Below the pieces are notes generated by a model, which saw only the letters and a list, made by a program, of their open reading frames with translations, was not told where the DNA came from and did no database searches. A stretch of 64,000 nt of DNA from Poriferisodalis sp022821985 (GTDB lineage: Bacteria > Actinomycetota > Acidimicrobiia > Acidimicrobiales > Poriferisodalaceae). Shown here piece after piece: positions 18,110 to 27,444 of the stretch. The stretch covers positions 2,294,001 to 2,358,000 of the forward strand of contig NZ_OZ244781.1 in assembly GCF_965219595.1 (NCBI RefSeq), given 5' to 3'. Numbering within the stretch: position 1 is the first letter of the stretch; the number at the start of each line of letters is the position of its first letter. Both the position numbers and the translations under genes were made by a program.

Positions 18110-19345
18110 CCCCGCAGCGTTCGGCCGGCGGATGGCCTCGCCGGCAGACACGATGCCTTGGTCTTCGAGCGTATCGATCGCTCTGTCGTCGAGGCCGGCG
18201 AGCTCGCGCAACACCTCGCGATTGTGCTGACCCCGGTCACCGGCGACGGCTCCCGGCGCCACGCCTGCATCGGCTGCCCTGAACCGCCACGGCGATTGCG
18301 GAACGGTCATCGGTGCGGCGGCTTCGCCCCCCACGATGTCGACAAAAGCGCCGCGCTCAGCGGCCCAGTCGGTTTCGGCGAGTTCAGCCACGGTGCGCAC
18401 TTCTGCTGCCATCACCGACTTCACGCCGATCGCTGTTTCGACCGCCTCGGCGCTGTCGAACTGGCTCACCCATTCGCCGAAGATGGCTTCGATCTCGTCG
18501 CGATGCAGGACGCGATCCTCAATGCGGGCGAAACGCGGGTCGTCGCGCAGATCTGGCCGGTTCATCGCTGCCGCGATCACCTTGAAGCCGAAGTTGGCGG
18601 TGAGATCGAGTGTCACGGTGACGTGCCGGCCGTTTGACAGCGCGTACACCGCCGCCCAGTTCTGCCCGCCCTTGAAACCGATCATCGGATCCTGGCCGGT
18701 CAGGTCGGTCGCGGCCTGGTCGTTGCACATCAGCGTGCTCTCGGCCATCGACACCTCGACGGTCTGGCCGCGCCCGGTCCGCATGCGCATGTGGAGCGCC
18801 GCCAGAACGGCGCCCAGAGCATGCAGCCCGGTGTAGGTGTCGGCGTGCGACATCGGGTCGTTGCGGTAGGCGTCCCCTCCCCGCCGCCGGGAGACCATCT
18901 CGGTCACGCCGGCCTCGGCGTGCAGCACCGACGCAAACGCTCCCCGGCCGCTGCGGCTGTTGCCGTGCCCCCAACCCGAGACAGACGCCACGATGATGCC
19001 GGGGTTGATCTCGCTGAGCACGTCGTAGCCCAGCCCCAGCTTGTCGAGCACTCCCGGCCGGTAGTTCTCCAGCACGATGTCGGCCTTGGGGACCATCGAC
19101 AGCAGCACGTCGCGGCCGGCGGGCTGGGTCAGGTCGAGCGAAATGCACTCCTTGCCCACGTTGAACTGGGCGAAGTAGGGCGAGAACCCGTCGACGTTGG
19201 GAACGATGAACCTGGTGAGGTCGGCATCGGGAGGCTCGATCTTCACGACGCGAGCGCCCAGATCGGCCAACAGGCGGCCGGTGATCGGCCCCGCCACCGC
19301 GCGGGTCAGATCCAGCACAAGCACGTCTTCGAGCGGGCGTTCCAC
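18101..19345 (-). CDS. CaiB/BaiF (class III) CoA transferase
   Basis: A 414-residue class III CoA transferase, starting with VLVLDLTRAVAGP and having GARVVKIEPP, ENYRPGV and the Asp of SHADTYTG at the position of the catalytic aspartate. It moves CoA between carboxylic acids. It lies downstream of an MFS gene and an enoyl-CoA hydratase gene on the same strand, suggesting uptake, CoA activation and beta-oxidation of an organic acid. A TATCGT -10 placed 8 nt before the GTG gives it its own promoter. Confidence 0.9.
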   Translation of the reverse strand: MERPLEDVLVLDLTRAVAGPITGRLLADLGARVVKIEPPDADLTRFIVPNVDGFSPYFAQFNVGKECISLDLTQPAGRDVLLSMVPKADIVLENYRPGVLDKLGLGYDVLSEINPGIIVASVSGWGHGNSRSGRGAFASVLHAEAGVTEMVSRRRGGDAYRNDPMSHADTYTGLHALGAVLAALHMRMRTGRGQTVEVSMAESTLMCNDQAATDLTGQDPMIGFKGGQNWAAVYALSNGRHVTVTLDLTANFGFKVIAAAMNRPDLRDDPRFARIEDRVLHRDEIEAIFGEWVSQFDSAEAVETAIGVKSVMAAEVRTVAELAETDWAAERGAFVDIVGGEAAAPMTVPQSPWRFRAADAGVAPGAVAGDRGQHNREVLRELAGLDDRAIDTLEDQGIVSAGEAIRRPNAAGRR

Positions 19346-19353
19346 GGCGCACG

Positions 19354-19359
19354 ACGATA
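19354..19359 (-). promoter_or_regulatory. -10 hexamer of the CoA-transferase gene
   Basis: TATCGT on the minus strand, 8 nt before the GTG at 19345, in the 67-bp gap behind the MFS gene. Confidence 0.45.
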
Positions 19360-19384
19360 GAGCCGCGCAGCGCTCGCTGCCTGT

Positions 19385-19432
19385 CTTCAGCGGCCGATGT
19401 CGCTGCCCGCTCTCAGCGGGCGATGCCGCTGC
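19385..19432. repeat. imperfect tandem repeat spanning the MFS stop codon
   Basis: Two copies of a roughly 21-nt unit, CTTCAGCGGCCGATGTCGCTG and CTCAGCGGGCGATGCCGCTG-like, lie 26 nt apart. The second copy contains the stop codon of the MFS gene. Confidence 0.5.
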
Positions 19433-20717
19433 TCGCCGGCACCGGCATCCAGACGCTCGGCGGGGACAGCTGCACTGGTGAACGCCTTGGCGGCGGGCCC
19501 TCGGCCGGCTCGAGCGGCACCGGGTCGCGTGTCAGCCTCGAGATGACCAGCGTTCCCGCCAGGGCGAACACTGCCACGACGGCGATGGGCACGAGCGTCC
19601 CGCCGGTCTGCTCGTGCATGGTGAGCATCAGGATCGGGCCCACCATGCTGCCGATGCCGTAGCAGAAGAACAGGCGGCCCAGCACCGACCCGATGCCTGC
19701 TACGCCGAACAGGTGCGGTGTGACGTCGCCCTGCAGCGCGACGAAGCCGCCGTAGCCGACGCCCAGCAGCACGGCGAACACCACGATCTGCCAGTAGCGG
19801 TCGGATGCGAAGAACCAGATCACGTACGCCACCGGCAGCATCCCGAACGAGATCGTCAGCAAGCGCACCGACCCGAGGGCCCGGGCGAAGCTGGTCAGCA
19901 GCAGGCGCCCGACGATGCTCGCGCCGCCGACGACCGACAGCAGCAGCGCTGCCGCGCTGGCGCTGATGCCGGCCGAGCGGGCGAAGGGGATGATGGCAGC
20001 GAGCGAGCCGATCACCGGCACCGCGAACAGAGCGGAGCCGATCGTCAGCAGCCAGAACGCCTTCGTCCGGCAGACACGGCGAACGTGCTCGCGCGGATGA
20101 GCGGTCGCGACGATCGGCGTGCGCCGCACCAGCACGAAGCACACGACGTAGGTGATCGCTGCGATGACGGCCAGCCACCGGAAGGCCTCGCGCCAGCCCA
20201 GGATCTCGATCATGCGCTCGGCCAGCGGTACCAAGAACATGGTGCCCAGGCCGGGCCCCGTCGCGACCAGCCCTTGGGACACTGCCCGGTGCCGCAGGAA
20301 CCATGACGCTGCCGTCGCGAACAGCGGTGAGACGAACAGGCCCGCCCCGAAGCCGCAGCCGATGCCGTAGACGACGTAGCCGTGCCAGATCTGCGACACC
20401 GACGAGGTCAGGACTAGGCCGGCTACGAACATTGCGCCGCCCACCGCCAGCAGCGGCCGCGGCCCCAGCCGATGCAGCAGCGGGCCCGAGATGATCCCGG
20501 TGCTGAAGAACAGCAGCGTGGCGATTCCGATCATCACCGAGGTGCCGCCCTGGCCGGTTCCGAACTCGGCCGACATCGACTCGATGAACGCGCCGAACGT
20601 GTAGATGGTGCCGAAGGCCACGCCGCATGACAGGCCGGCGCCGACCGCCACCAGCCAGGCGCGCCACGAGTCGATCAGCTCAGGCTGGCTCGCGAGCGGG
20701 GGAGCGGCACCTGCCAC
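19413..20717 (-). CDS. MFS transporter, monocarboxylate/oxalate-formate antiporter type
   Basis: A 434-residue protein with 12 hydrophobic segments and the arrangement of the MCT/OFA-type MFS carriers: TIYTFGAFIE in helix 1 and FGAGLFVSPLFATAASWF in helix 4, similar to carriers of small carboxylates. It starts with GTG 11 nt after the enoyl-CoA hydratase stop, so the two are almost certainly cotranscribed. Uptake of a carboxylic acid later activated by the downstream CoA transferase is an inference from this order. Confidence 0.82.
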   Translation of the reverse strand: MAGAAPPLASQPELIDSWRAWLVAVGAGLSCGVAFGTIYTFGAFIESMSAEFGTGQGGTSVMIGIATLLFFSTGIISGPLLHRLGPRPLLAVGGAMFVAGLVLTSSVSQIWHGYVVYGIGCGFGAGLFVSPLFATAASWFLRHRAVSQGLVATGPGLGTMFLVPLAERMIEILGWREAFRWLAVIAAITYVVCFVLVRRTPIVATAHPREHVRRVCRTKAFWLLTIGSALFAVPVIGSLAAIIPFARSAGISASAAALLLSVVGGASIVGRLLLTSFARALGSVRLLTISFGMLPVAYVIWFFASDRYWQIVVFAVLLGVGYGGFVALQGDVTPHLFGVAGIGSVLGRLFFCYGIGSMVGPILMLTMHEQTGGTLVPIAVVAVFALAGTLVISRLTRDPVPLEPAEGPPPRRSPVQLSPPSVWMPVPASSGIAR

Positions 20718-20728
20718 AGGAATGGAAT

Positions 20729-21613
20729 TCAGCCGTCTGTGCTGTCGCCGGTGCTGATGTCGGCGACGAGATCGCCTACCCGCATCTCACCGTCGTGCGT
20801 CTGGCCGCCCAGTTCAATGAACTGCTCCATGGCGGGCTGCGCTTCCGGCGTGCGCAGGAGCCGTTGGAAGAGGTATCGCTCCTCGAACATGCCGTCCCTG
20901 AGGGGGAGTTCGTCGGCCGCATTGACGGCTTGCTTGGCCAGCGCGACGGCCTGGGGCGGGAACTTCGCGATGCGGTATGCCAGATCGGTGACGAACGGCC
21001 GCAGCTCGTCGGCGGGCAGTGCACGGTTGAGGTAGCCCCATTGTTCGGCCGTCTGCGCACCGATGTCGACGCCGCCCAGGATCACCTCCATGGCGCGGCC
21101 GCGCCCGACCAGACGGGGGAGCCGCTGCGTGCCGGTGCCGCCGGGCAGGATGCCGATCGGCACCTCCATCTGGTTGATGACCGTGCGGTCGAGCGCGCCG
21201 AAGCGCATGTCGCACGACATCGACAGCTCGCTGCCTCCGCCGCCGACTCGTCCGCCGATCTCGACAATGGTGGCTTTGGGCATCGTGCGGTACGTCTCGC
21301 ACATGGCGTGGAACCCGACGTGTTCCGTGGGTCGTTCGGCGGGGCCATCGGTCGGGTAGCCCAGGATCGCCGTCACGTCGAAGTGGGCGATGAAGAAATC
21401 CGGGTTGTCGCTGCGGAGCACCACCACCCGCACCGAGTCGTCATCGGCGACGTGAACGCTGAACTTCGCGAGCTCGCGGAACAGCGCCGGCGTCATCACG
21501 TTGATCGGCGGGGCGTCGATGGTGGCGAACACGACACCCGCGTCGCGCTCGATGTGCAGCAGCTCGAAGTCGTTGTCGGTCATCGCAGCGGATTTCTCAG
21601 CAGAGGGGCTCAT
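20729..21613 (-). CDS. enoyl-CoA hydratase/isomerase-family protein
   Basis: A 294-residue crotonase-fold protein. Both hydratase glutamates are present: one in GGGGSELSMSCD (Glu144 of rat hydratase) and one in MEVPIGILPGG (Glu164). GTQRLPRLVGRGRAME is typical. It therefore probably hydrates 2-enoyl-CoA in beta-oxidation. Two starts are possible, ATG 21613 and ATG 21583; neither has a clear Shine-Dalgarno and the longer one is given. It heads a minus-strand set with the MFS and CoA-transferase genes and is divergent from recA. Confidence 0.86.
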   Translation of the reverse strand: MSPSAEKSAAMTDNDFELLHIERDAGVVFATIDAPPINVMTPALFRELAKFSVHVADDDSVRVVVLRSDNPDFFIAHFDVTAILGYPTDGPAERPTEHVGFHAMCETYRTMPKATIVEIGGRVGGGGSELSMSCDMRFGALDRTVINQMEVPIGILPGGTGTQRLPRLVGRGRAMEVILGGVDIGAQTAEQWGYLNRALPADELRPFVTDLAYRIAKFPPQAVALAKQAVNAADELPLRDGMFEERYLFQRLLRTPEAQPAMEQFIELGGQTHDGEMRVGDLVADISTGDSTDG

Positions 21614-21685
21614 GGGTCGCAGCGTGCCACATGTGCGCGACACGATGGCGTGCTCGCCGCCGCTCGGCACACGGCGGCTCAAGGC

Positions 21686-21715
21686 TTGACACGAACTGAT
21701 GTTCGGAACTACATT
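21686..21715 (+). promoter_or_regulatory. recA promoter
   Basis: TTGACA (21686-21691) and TACATT (21710-21715) are separated by 18 nt. The LexA box fills most of the spacer. About 115 nt of leader follow before the ATG of recA. Confidence 0.75.
21692..21705. promoter_or_regulatory. LexA (SOS) box of recA
   Basis: CGAACTGATGTTCG is a GAAC-N4-GTTC box with flanking C and G, matching the LexA operator of actinobacteria and Bacillus. Its position between the -35 and -10 elements would block RNA polymerase when LexA is bound. Confidence 0.85.
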
Positions 21716-21831
21716 TCTGTCATTCGCGCACGGCAGAAAACCACCCGTGAGTTGTCACACCCCGCTTCTACGGTGCTCCAAGACGGCATCGCACACCGGG
21801 TGCGGCCGAACGGGAGTCCGAGGAGGACGAC

Positions 21832-22917
<1,086 letters not shown>

Positions 22918-23001
22918 CGCCCCGATCTGCTCGATACAGGTGCCACAGCGGGCGGCCCATGGGCCATCCTGACGAACCGGCACCGCACGGCGGTGTTGTC
23001 G

Positions 23002-23073
23002 TAGCCTGATCCGGTCGTAGGCGAGCGGGGCGATCCGGCTTCGGATCAGGAGCCTCGGATCGGGGAGAGTCAG
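23002..23073 (+). promoter_or_regulatory. promoter and structured 5' leader of the monooxygenase gene
   Basis: TAGCCT (23002-23007) is a likely -10. The leader that follows contains a perfect hairpin GATCCG-GCTT-CGGATC (23032-23047) and ends in a GGGGAGAG Shine-Dalgarno 6 nt before the GTG. I recognise no known riboswitch. Confidence 0.4.
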
Positions 23074-24876
23074 GTGGCGCAGCAGACCGGGAAGCAGAAG
23101 GTCGACAAACAGAAGACCGACAAGCCGCAGAACGTCTTCAACTTCGACTATTCCCGCGACGTCGACGGCCGCCCGCCGCAGTCGTACTACGACGACATCA
23201 AGCGGCGGTTCGCTGAAGAACGCGATCTGCGGCTGGGCTACCGGCCTCCGGGCACGCAGATCTACACGTCGGAGCTTGTCGGCGATTTCGCCCGCTACGA
23301 GGAGGATCCGTACGCAGCCGAGCGCATCGAGCGCCCGCCCGTGCACGACGAGGTCGAGGTGCTGTTCATCGGGGGCGGGTTCTCGGCGCTGCTGACCTCT
23401 GCCCGGCTGCGCCAGAAGGGCGTGGAGAGCATCCGCATCGTCGAGCGCGGCGCCGATGTCGGCGGCACCTGGTACTGGAACCGGTACCCGGGGGTGGCCT
23501 GCGATGTCGTCTCGTACGACTACCTGCCCTTGCTGGATGAGACCGGCTACGTGCCGTCGCGGCACTACGCCACCGGCGACGAGATCTACGAGTACTGCCG
23601 GCTGATCGCCCGCAAGTACGACCTCTACGACCTGGCGATGTTCCAGACCACCGTGACGTCGACCGTCTGGGACGGCGAGGCGGAGGTGTGGCGCATCGGC
23701 ACCGACCGTGGCGATGAGATCACCGCACAGTTCGTCATCTGCGCCAACGGCACCCTCGCCAAGCCGAAGCTGGCCGTCATCGAGGGCATGGAGCGCTTCA
23801 CCGGTCATTCCTTCCACACGTCGCGGTGGGACTACGACTACACCGGCGACGACCTCGAGAACCTCAGCGACAAGCGGGTCGGCATCATCGGCACCGGCGC
23901 GACGGCAGTGCAGGCCATCCCGCAGCTCGGCGAGATGTCCAAGGAGCTGTACGTCTTCCAGCGGACGCCATCCTCGATCGACATCCGCGACGACTGGGAG
24001 ACCGACCAGGACTGGGCGGCGAAGCTGCAGCCGGGCTGGCAGGCACGCCGGCGCGAGCGAGCCATGGCCGGGCCTCGCCTGAGCGACGAGCAGAAGGCGC
24101 GCCGTGCGGCGATGTCTCGCGACGAGAAGATCCGCCGCCAGGAGAACGCCAACATCGACGCCATGATGCGCATCCACCGGCGCATCGACGAGGTTGTGGA
24201 AGACCCCGCAACGGCCGAGGCGCTCAAGCCCTGGTACATGCTCATGTGCAAGCGGCCGTGCTTCCACAACGACTACCTGCCCACGTTCAACCGGCCGAAT
24301 GTGCACCTGGTCGATACCCAGGGCAAGGGCATCACCCAGATCACCGAGCAGGGCCCGCTCTTCGACGGCACCCAGTACGAGCTCGACCTGCTGATCTACG
24401 CCACCGGATTCGAGGTGCAGAAGACCGGCATCTACAACCGCATCGTCGGCGAGAACGACCTGGAGCTGACCGACAAGTACGCAGACGGCATCCGCACGCT
24501 GCTGGGCATTCACACCGCCGGCTACCCGAACCTGTTCATCATGGGCGGCTATCAGGCCTTCTTCGCGTTCAACCTGACCGACGTGCTCAACAGCCAGGGC
24601 GAGCACATCTCCGAGTGCATCGACTTCGTGCGCCGGGGCGGCCTGCAGACCATGGATTGCCTGCCCGAGGCCGAGGAATGGTGGGTGCAGCAGGTCATCG
24701 CCAACCGCGGCAAGACCACCCGCAACCGCGATTGCACACCCGGCTACTACAACTTCGAAGGCGCCGAGAACCGCCGCCAGGACGGCAACTTCAACGGCAA
24801 CATCAAGCAGTACTTGGGCTTCATGGCCCACGCCCGCGAGAACATGTCGGAGAACTTCGCTTTCACGCAGCGCTGA
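23074..24876 (+). CDS. flavin-containing monooxygenase, Baeyer-Villiger type
   Basis: A 600-residue class B flavoprotein monooxygenase. An N-terminal extension of about 85 residues precedes the FAD Rossmann motif LFIGGGFSAL. GGTWYWNRYPGVACD follows, then the fingerprint FTGHSFHTSRWD, which fits the Baeyer-Villiger pattern FxGxxxHxxxW(P/D), and the NADPH Rossmann motif GIIGTGATA. It probably inserts oxygen next to a ketone to give an ester or lactone; the substrate is unknown. It sits between recA and miaB, where recX is expected in related genomes, with its own promoter and Shine-Dalgarno. Confidence 0.9.
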   Translation: MAQQTGKQKVDKQKTDKPQNVFNFDYSRDVDGRPPQSYYDDIKRRFAEERDLRLGYRPPGTQIYTSELVGDFARYEEDPYAAERIERPPVHDEVEVLFIGGGFSALLTSARLRQKGVESIRIVERGADVGGTWYWNRYPGVACDVVSYDYLPLLDETGYVPSRHYATGDEIYEYCRLIARKYDLYDLAMFQTTVTSTVWDGEAEVWRIGTDRGDEITAQFVICANGTLAKPKLAVIEGMERFTGHSFHTSRWDYDYTGDDLENLSDKRVGIIGTGATAVQAIPQLGEMSKELYVFQRTPSSIDIRDDWETDQDWAAKLQPGWQARRRERAMAGPRLSDEQKARRAAMSRDEKIRRQENANIDAMMRIHRRIDEVVEDPATAEALKPWYMLMCKRPCFHNDYLPTFNRPNVHLVDTQGKGITQITEQGPLFDGTQYELDLLIYATGFEVQKTGIYNRIVGENDLELTDKYADGIRTLLGIHTAGYPNLFIMGGYQAFFAFNLTDVLNSQGEHISECIDFVRRGGLQTMDCLPEAEEWWVQQVIANRGKTTRNRDCTPGYYNFEGAENRRQDGNFNGNIKQYLGFMAHARENMSENFAFTQR

Positions 24877-24929
24877 CCGCGGCCTGATCTGACTGAATTC
24901 AACCTGCCTTCCGCCTTTGGGCGCGCCCC

Positions 24930-24935
24930 TAGCCT
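24930..24935 (+). promoter_or_regulatory. -10 hexamer of miaB
   Basis: TAGCCT, 7 nt before the GTG at 24943, no Shine-Dalgarno. Confidence 0.5.
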
Positions 24936-24942
24936 TGACGCC

Positions 24943-26439
24943 GTGACTGCGGGCGAGCAAGTGGGCGAGAACGCGGGCCGGCGCAGCTACTTCGTGCGCA
25001 CCTACGGGTGCCAGATGAACGAGCACGACTCCGAGCGGATCGCCGGCCTGCTGGAAGCCGACGATCTCGTGGCCGCGACGACGATGGCCGACGCCGACGT
25101 CATCGTGCTCAACACCTGCTGCATCCGCGAGAACGCCGACAACAAGCTCTACGGGCAGCTCGGACACCTCAAGCGCCTCAAAGAGGAACGACCCGAGGTA
25201 CAGATCGCCGTCGCCGGCTGCCTCGCGCAGAAGGATCAGGATCTCGTGCGCCAGCGGGCGCCCCACGTCGACGTGGTGTTCGGCACGCACAACGTGGCCC
25301 GTGCTGCCGACCTGCTGAGCGAGGCCCGTGTTTCGGGTCCGGTGACGGAGATCCTGGCCGAGTCCGACGAGTTCCCCTCGGCCCTGCCGGTTCGACGGGA
25401 TGCCCAGCACGCCGCATGGGTCACGATCCAGATCGGCTGCGACAACACCTGCGCGTTCTGCATCGTGCCCTCGGTGCGGGGTCGGGAGATCTCCCGACCG
25501 TTCGGCGAGCTCATCGACGAGGTGCGCCGCCTGGCAGCCGACGGCGTCAGCGAGGTGACCCTGCTGGGCCAGAACGTCAACAGCTACGGCCGCGACGTGA
25601 CCCTGGCGCTCCGCCCCACGAACGGCTCACCCGGTGCGGACGCCGCCGCTGAAGCTGCGTGGCGGGCTGGCGAGGTCTGGACCAGCGGGCGGCGCACGGC
25701 CCGCCCGCTGTTCGGCGATCTGCTGCGGGCGGTCGGCGCGGTCGATGGCATCGAGCGCGTGCGCTTCACCAGCCCACACCCGAAGGACCTGCGAGCCGAT
25801 GTCATCGCAGCCGTGGCCGAGACGCCCGCGGTGTGCGAGCACCTGCACCTGCCCCTGCAGTCCGGCAGCGACGAAGTGCTGAGGGCAATGCACAGGGGCT
25901 ACAGCGCCCAGCGTTACCTGGAGCGGCTGGCGGCCGCCCGTGCCGCCGTCGACGACCTCGCGGTCAGCACCGACATCATCGTGGGCTTTCCCGGCGAGAC
26001 CGAGCGCGACTTCGCGGACACGCTCGAACTGGCTGCGACGGCCCAATTCGACAGCGCGTTCACGTTCGTCTTCTCGCCACGGCCGGGCACCGAAGCCGCT
26101 GAGCTGGCCGATCAGTTCGTGGACCCCCGTGTATCGGCCGAACGCATGGAGCGGCTGCGAACCGTGATCGAGCGATCAGCTCGCCTCGGCAACGAGTCAC
26201 GGGTGGGTCGCATCGAAGAGGTGCTGGTGGAGGGACCGTCAAAGCGAGATCCGGGCACGCTCACCGGTCGCACCCGGCAGAACCGCCTCGTGCACTTTGC
26301 CGCTGATGAGCCGTTGCGGACGGGCACCTACGCACGGGTGCGGGTCACCGGCGCTGCCACCTTCCACCTCAGCGGTGAACTCATTGAGGTCACCGCCCCA
26401 GCGCGACACCGCACCCGCATTCCGGTTGCTGCCCGCTGA
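24943..26439 (+). CDS. miaB: tRNA-2-methylthio-N6-dimethylallyladenosine synthase MiaB
   Basis: MiaB is a radical-SAM methylthiotransferase that finishes ms2i6A37 on tRNAs reading UNN codons. The 498 residues contain the three N-terminal cluster cysteines (TYGCQMN, NTCCIRE, AGCLAQK), the radical-SAM CxxxCxxC as GCDNTCAFCIVP, and a C-terminal TRAM domain. About 30 residues (around 225-255, GSPGADAAAEAAWRAGE and neighbours) are inserted after GQNVNSYG. miaA follows 13 nt downstream, so both steps of the modification are encoded together. Confidence 0.96.
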   Translation: MTAGEQVGENAGRRSYFVRTYGCQMNEHDSERIAGLLEADDLVAATTMADADVIVLNTCCIRENADNKLYGQLGHLKRLKEERPEVQIAVAGCLAQKDQDLVRQRAPHVDVVFGTHNVARAADLLSEARVSGPVTEILAESDEFPSALPVRRDAQHAAWVTIQIGCDNTCAFCIVPSVRGREISRPFGELIDEVRRLAADGVSEVTLLGQNVNSYGRDVTLALRPTNGSPGADAAAEAAWRAGEVWTSGRRTARPLFGDLLRAVGAVDGIERVRFTSPHPKDLRADVIAAVAETPAVCEHLHLPLQSGSDEVLRAMHRGYSAQRYLERLAAARAAVDDLAVSTDIIVGFPGETERDFADTLELAATAQFDSAFTFVFSPRPGTEAAELADQFVDPRVSAERMERLRTVIERSARLGNESRVGRIEEVLVEGPSKRDPGTLTGRTRQNRLVHFAADEPLRTGTYARVRVTGAATFHLSGELIEVTAPARHRTRIPVAAR

Positions 26440-26452
26440 GAGGCGCGACGCC

Positions 26453-27403
26453 ATGGGTGGTGACAGCGGCCATCGGCCCCTGGTCATCGTGGGCCCGACG
26501 GCGTCGGGCAAGTCGGCGCTTGCGCTGGAACTGGCCAGGCGAACCCACTCGCGGCCGGACATCGCGGGTACGACGGAATTGGTGTCGGTTGACTCGATGC
26601 AGGTGTACCGGGGCATGGACATCGGCACCGCCAAGCCCACGGCCGCCGAGCAGGCCGACGTGCCGCACCACCTCATCGACCTTGTCGATCCCGCAGAGCG
26701 GTTCACTGTGGTCGACTACGCCACTGCGTTCGAAGCGGCCATGGCCGACATCACCGGCAGGGGCGCTGCCGCGCTGCTGGTCGGCGGCACCGGCCTGTAC
26801 CTGCGTGCCGTCGTCGATGGTCTCACGCCGCCCCCCGAGTTCGCCGACATCGCCGCCGAGCTGGAAGCCGAGGCGTGTGCAGCAGGTGAGCCCGAGGGGA
26901 CCGTCGCTCTGCACCGCCGGCTGGTCGAGCTGGACCCGCTGGCAGCCTCACGCATGGAGCCGACGAACCTGCGACGGATCGTCCGAGCCCTTTCCGTGTG
27001 CCTCGGAACCGGCCGATCGTTCTCGTCATTCGGGCCGGGGTTGCAGAGCTATCCCGAGGTCCCGTTCCGGATCGTGGGCATCGATGCCGGTCGGGCGGCG
27101 CTGGACGAGCTCATCGGCGACAGGTACCGCCAACAGATGGAGCAGGGAATGCTCGAAGAGGTGCGCCGGCTCGCTGCTCGGCCGCTGTCGCGTACGGCTG
27201 CGCAAGCTCTCGGCTACAAGGAGCTGCGAGCGCACCTGGCAGGGGAATGCACGCTCGACGAAGCACTCAACGTCGCCGTCGCACGTACCCGGCGATTTGC
27301 CCGCCGCCAGCAGCGCTGGTTCGTCCGCGACCCCAGGATCACCTGGATCTCGCACGGAAGCCCTGCGGAGATGGCCGACCAAATACAGCAGCTTGAATCC
27401 TGA
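26453..27403 (+). CDS. miaA: tRNA dimethylallyltransferase MiaA
   Basis: MiaA transfers dimethylallyl from DMAPP to A37 of tRNA, the substrate step for MiaB. The 316-residue protein starts with the P-loop VIVGPTASGKSAL, then has VDSMQVYRGMDIGTAKP and the substrate-binding VGGTGLYLRAV. The ATG at 26453 gives the family length; the frame is open upstream into miaB. It ends in a hairpin and converges with dapC. Confidence 0.96.
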   Translation: MGGDSGHRPLVIVGPTASGKSALALELARRTHSRPDIAGTTELVSVDSMQVYRGMDIGTAKPTAAEQADVPHHLIDLVDPAERFTVVDYATAFEAAMADITGRGAAALLVGGTGLYLRAVVDGLTPPPEFADIAAELEAEACAAGEPEGTVALHRRLVELDPLAASRMEPTNLRRIVRALSVCLGTGRSFSSFGPGLQSYPEVPFRIVGIDAGRAALDELIGDRYRQQMEQGMLEEVRRLAARPLSRTAAQALGYKELRAHLAGECTLDEALNVAVARTRRFARRQQRWFVRDPRITWISHGSPAEMADQIQQLES

Positions 27404-27428
27404 AGGCACTTGGCCGCACCAAGCTTCA
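27401..27428. terminator. hairpin between convergent miaA and dapC
   Basis: TGAAG-gca-CTTGG-ccgca-CCAAG-CTTCA forms two stacked 5-bp stems, starting at the miaA stop codon. It is a plausible bidirectional terminator. Confidence 0.4.
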
Positions 27429-27444
27429 AGTTTCAATCGAAGGT

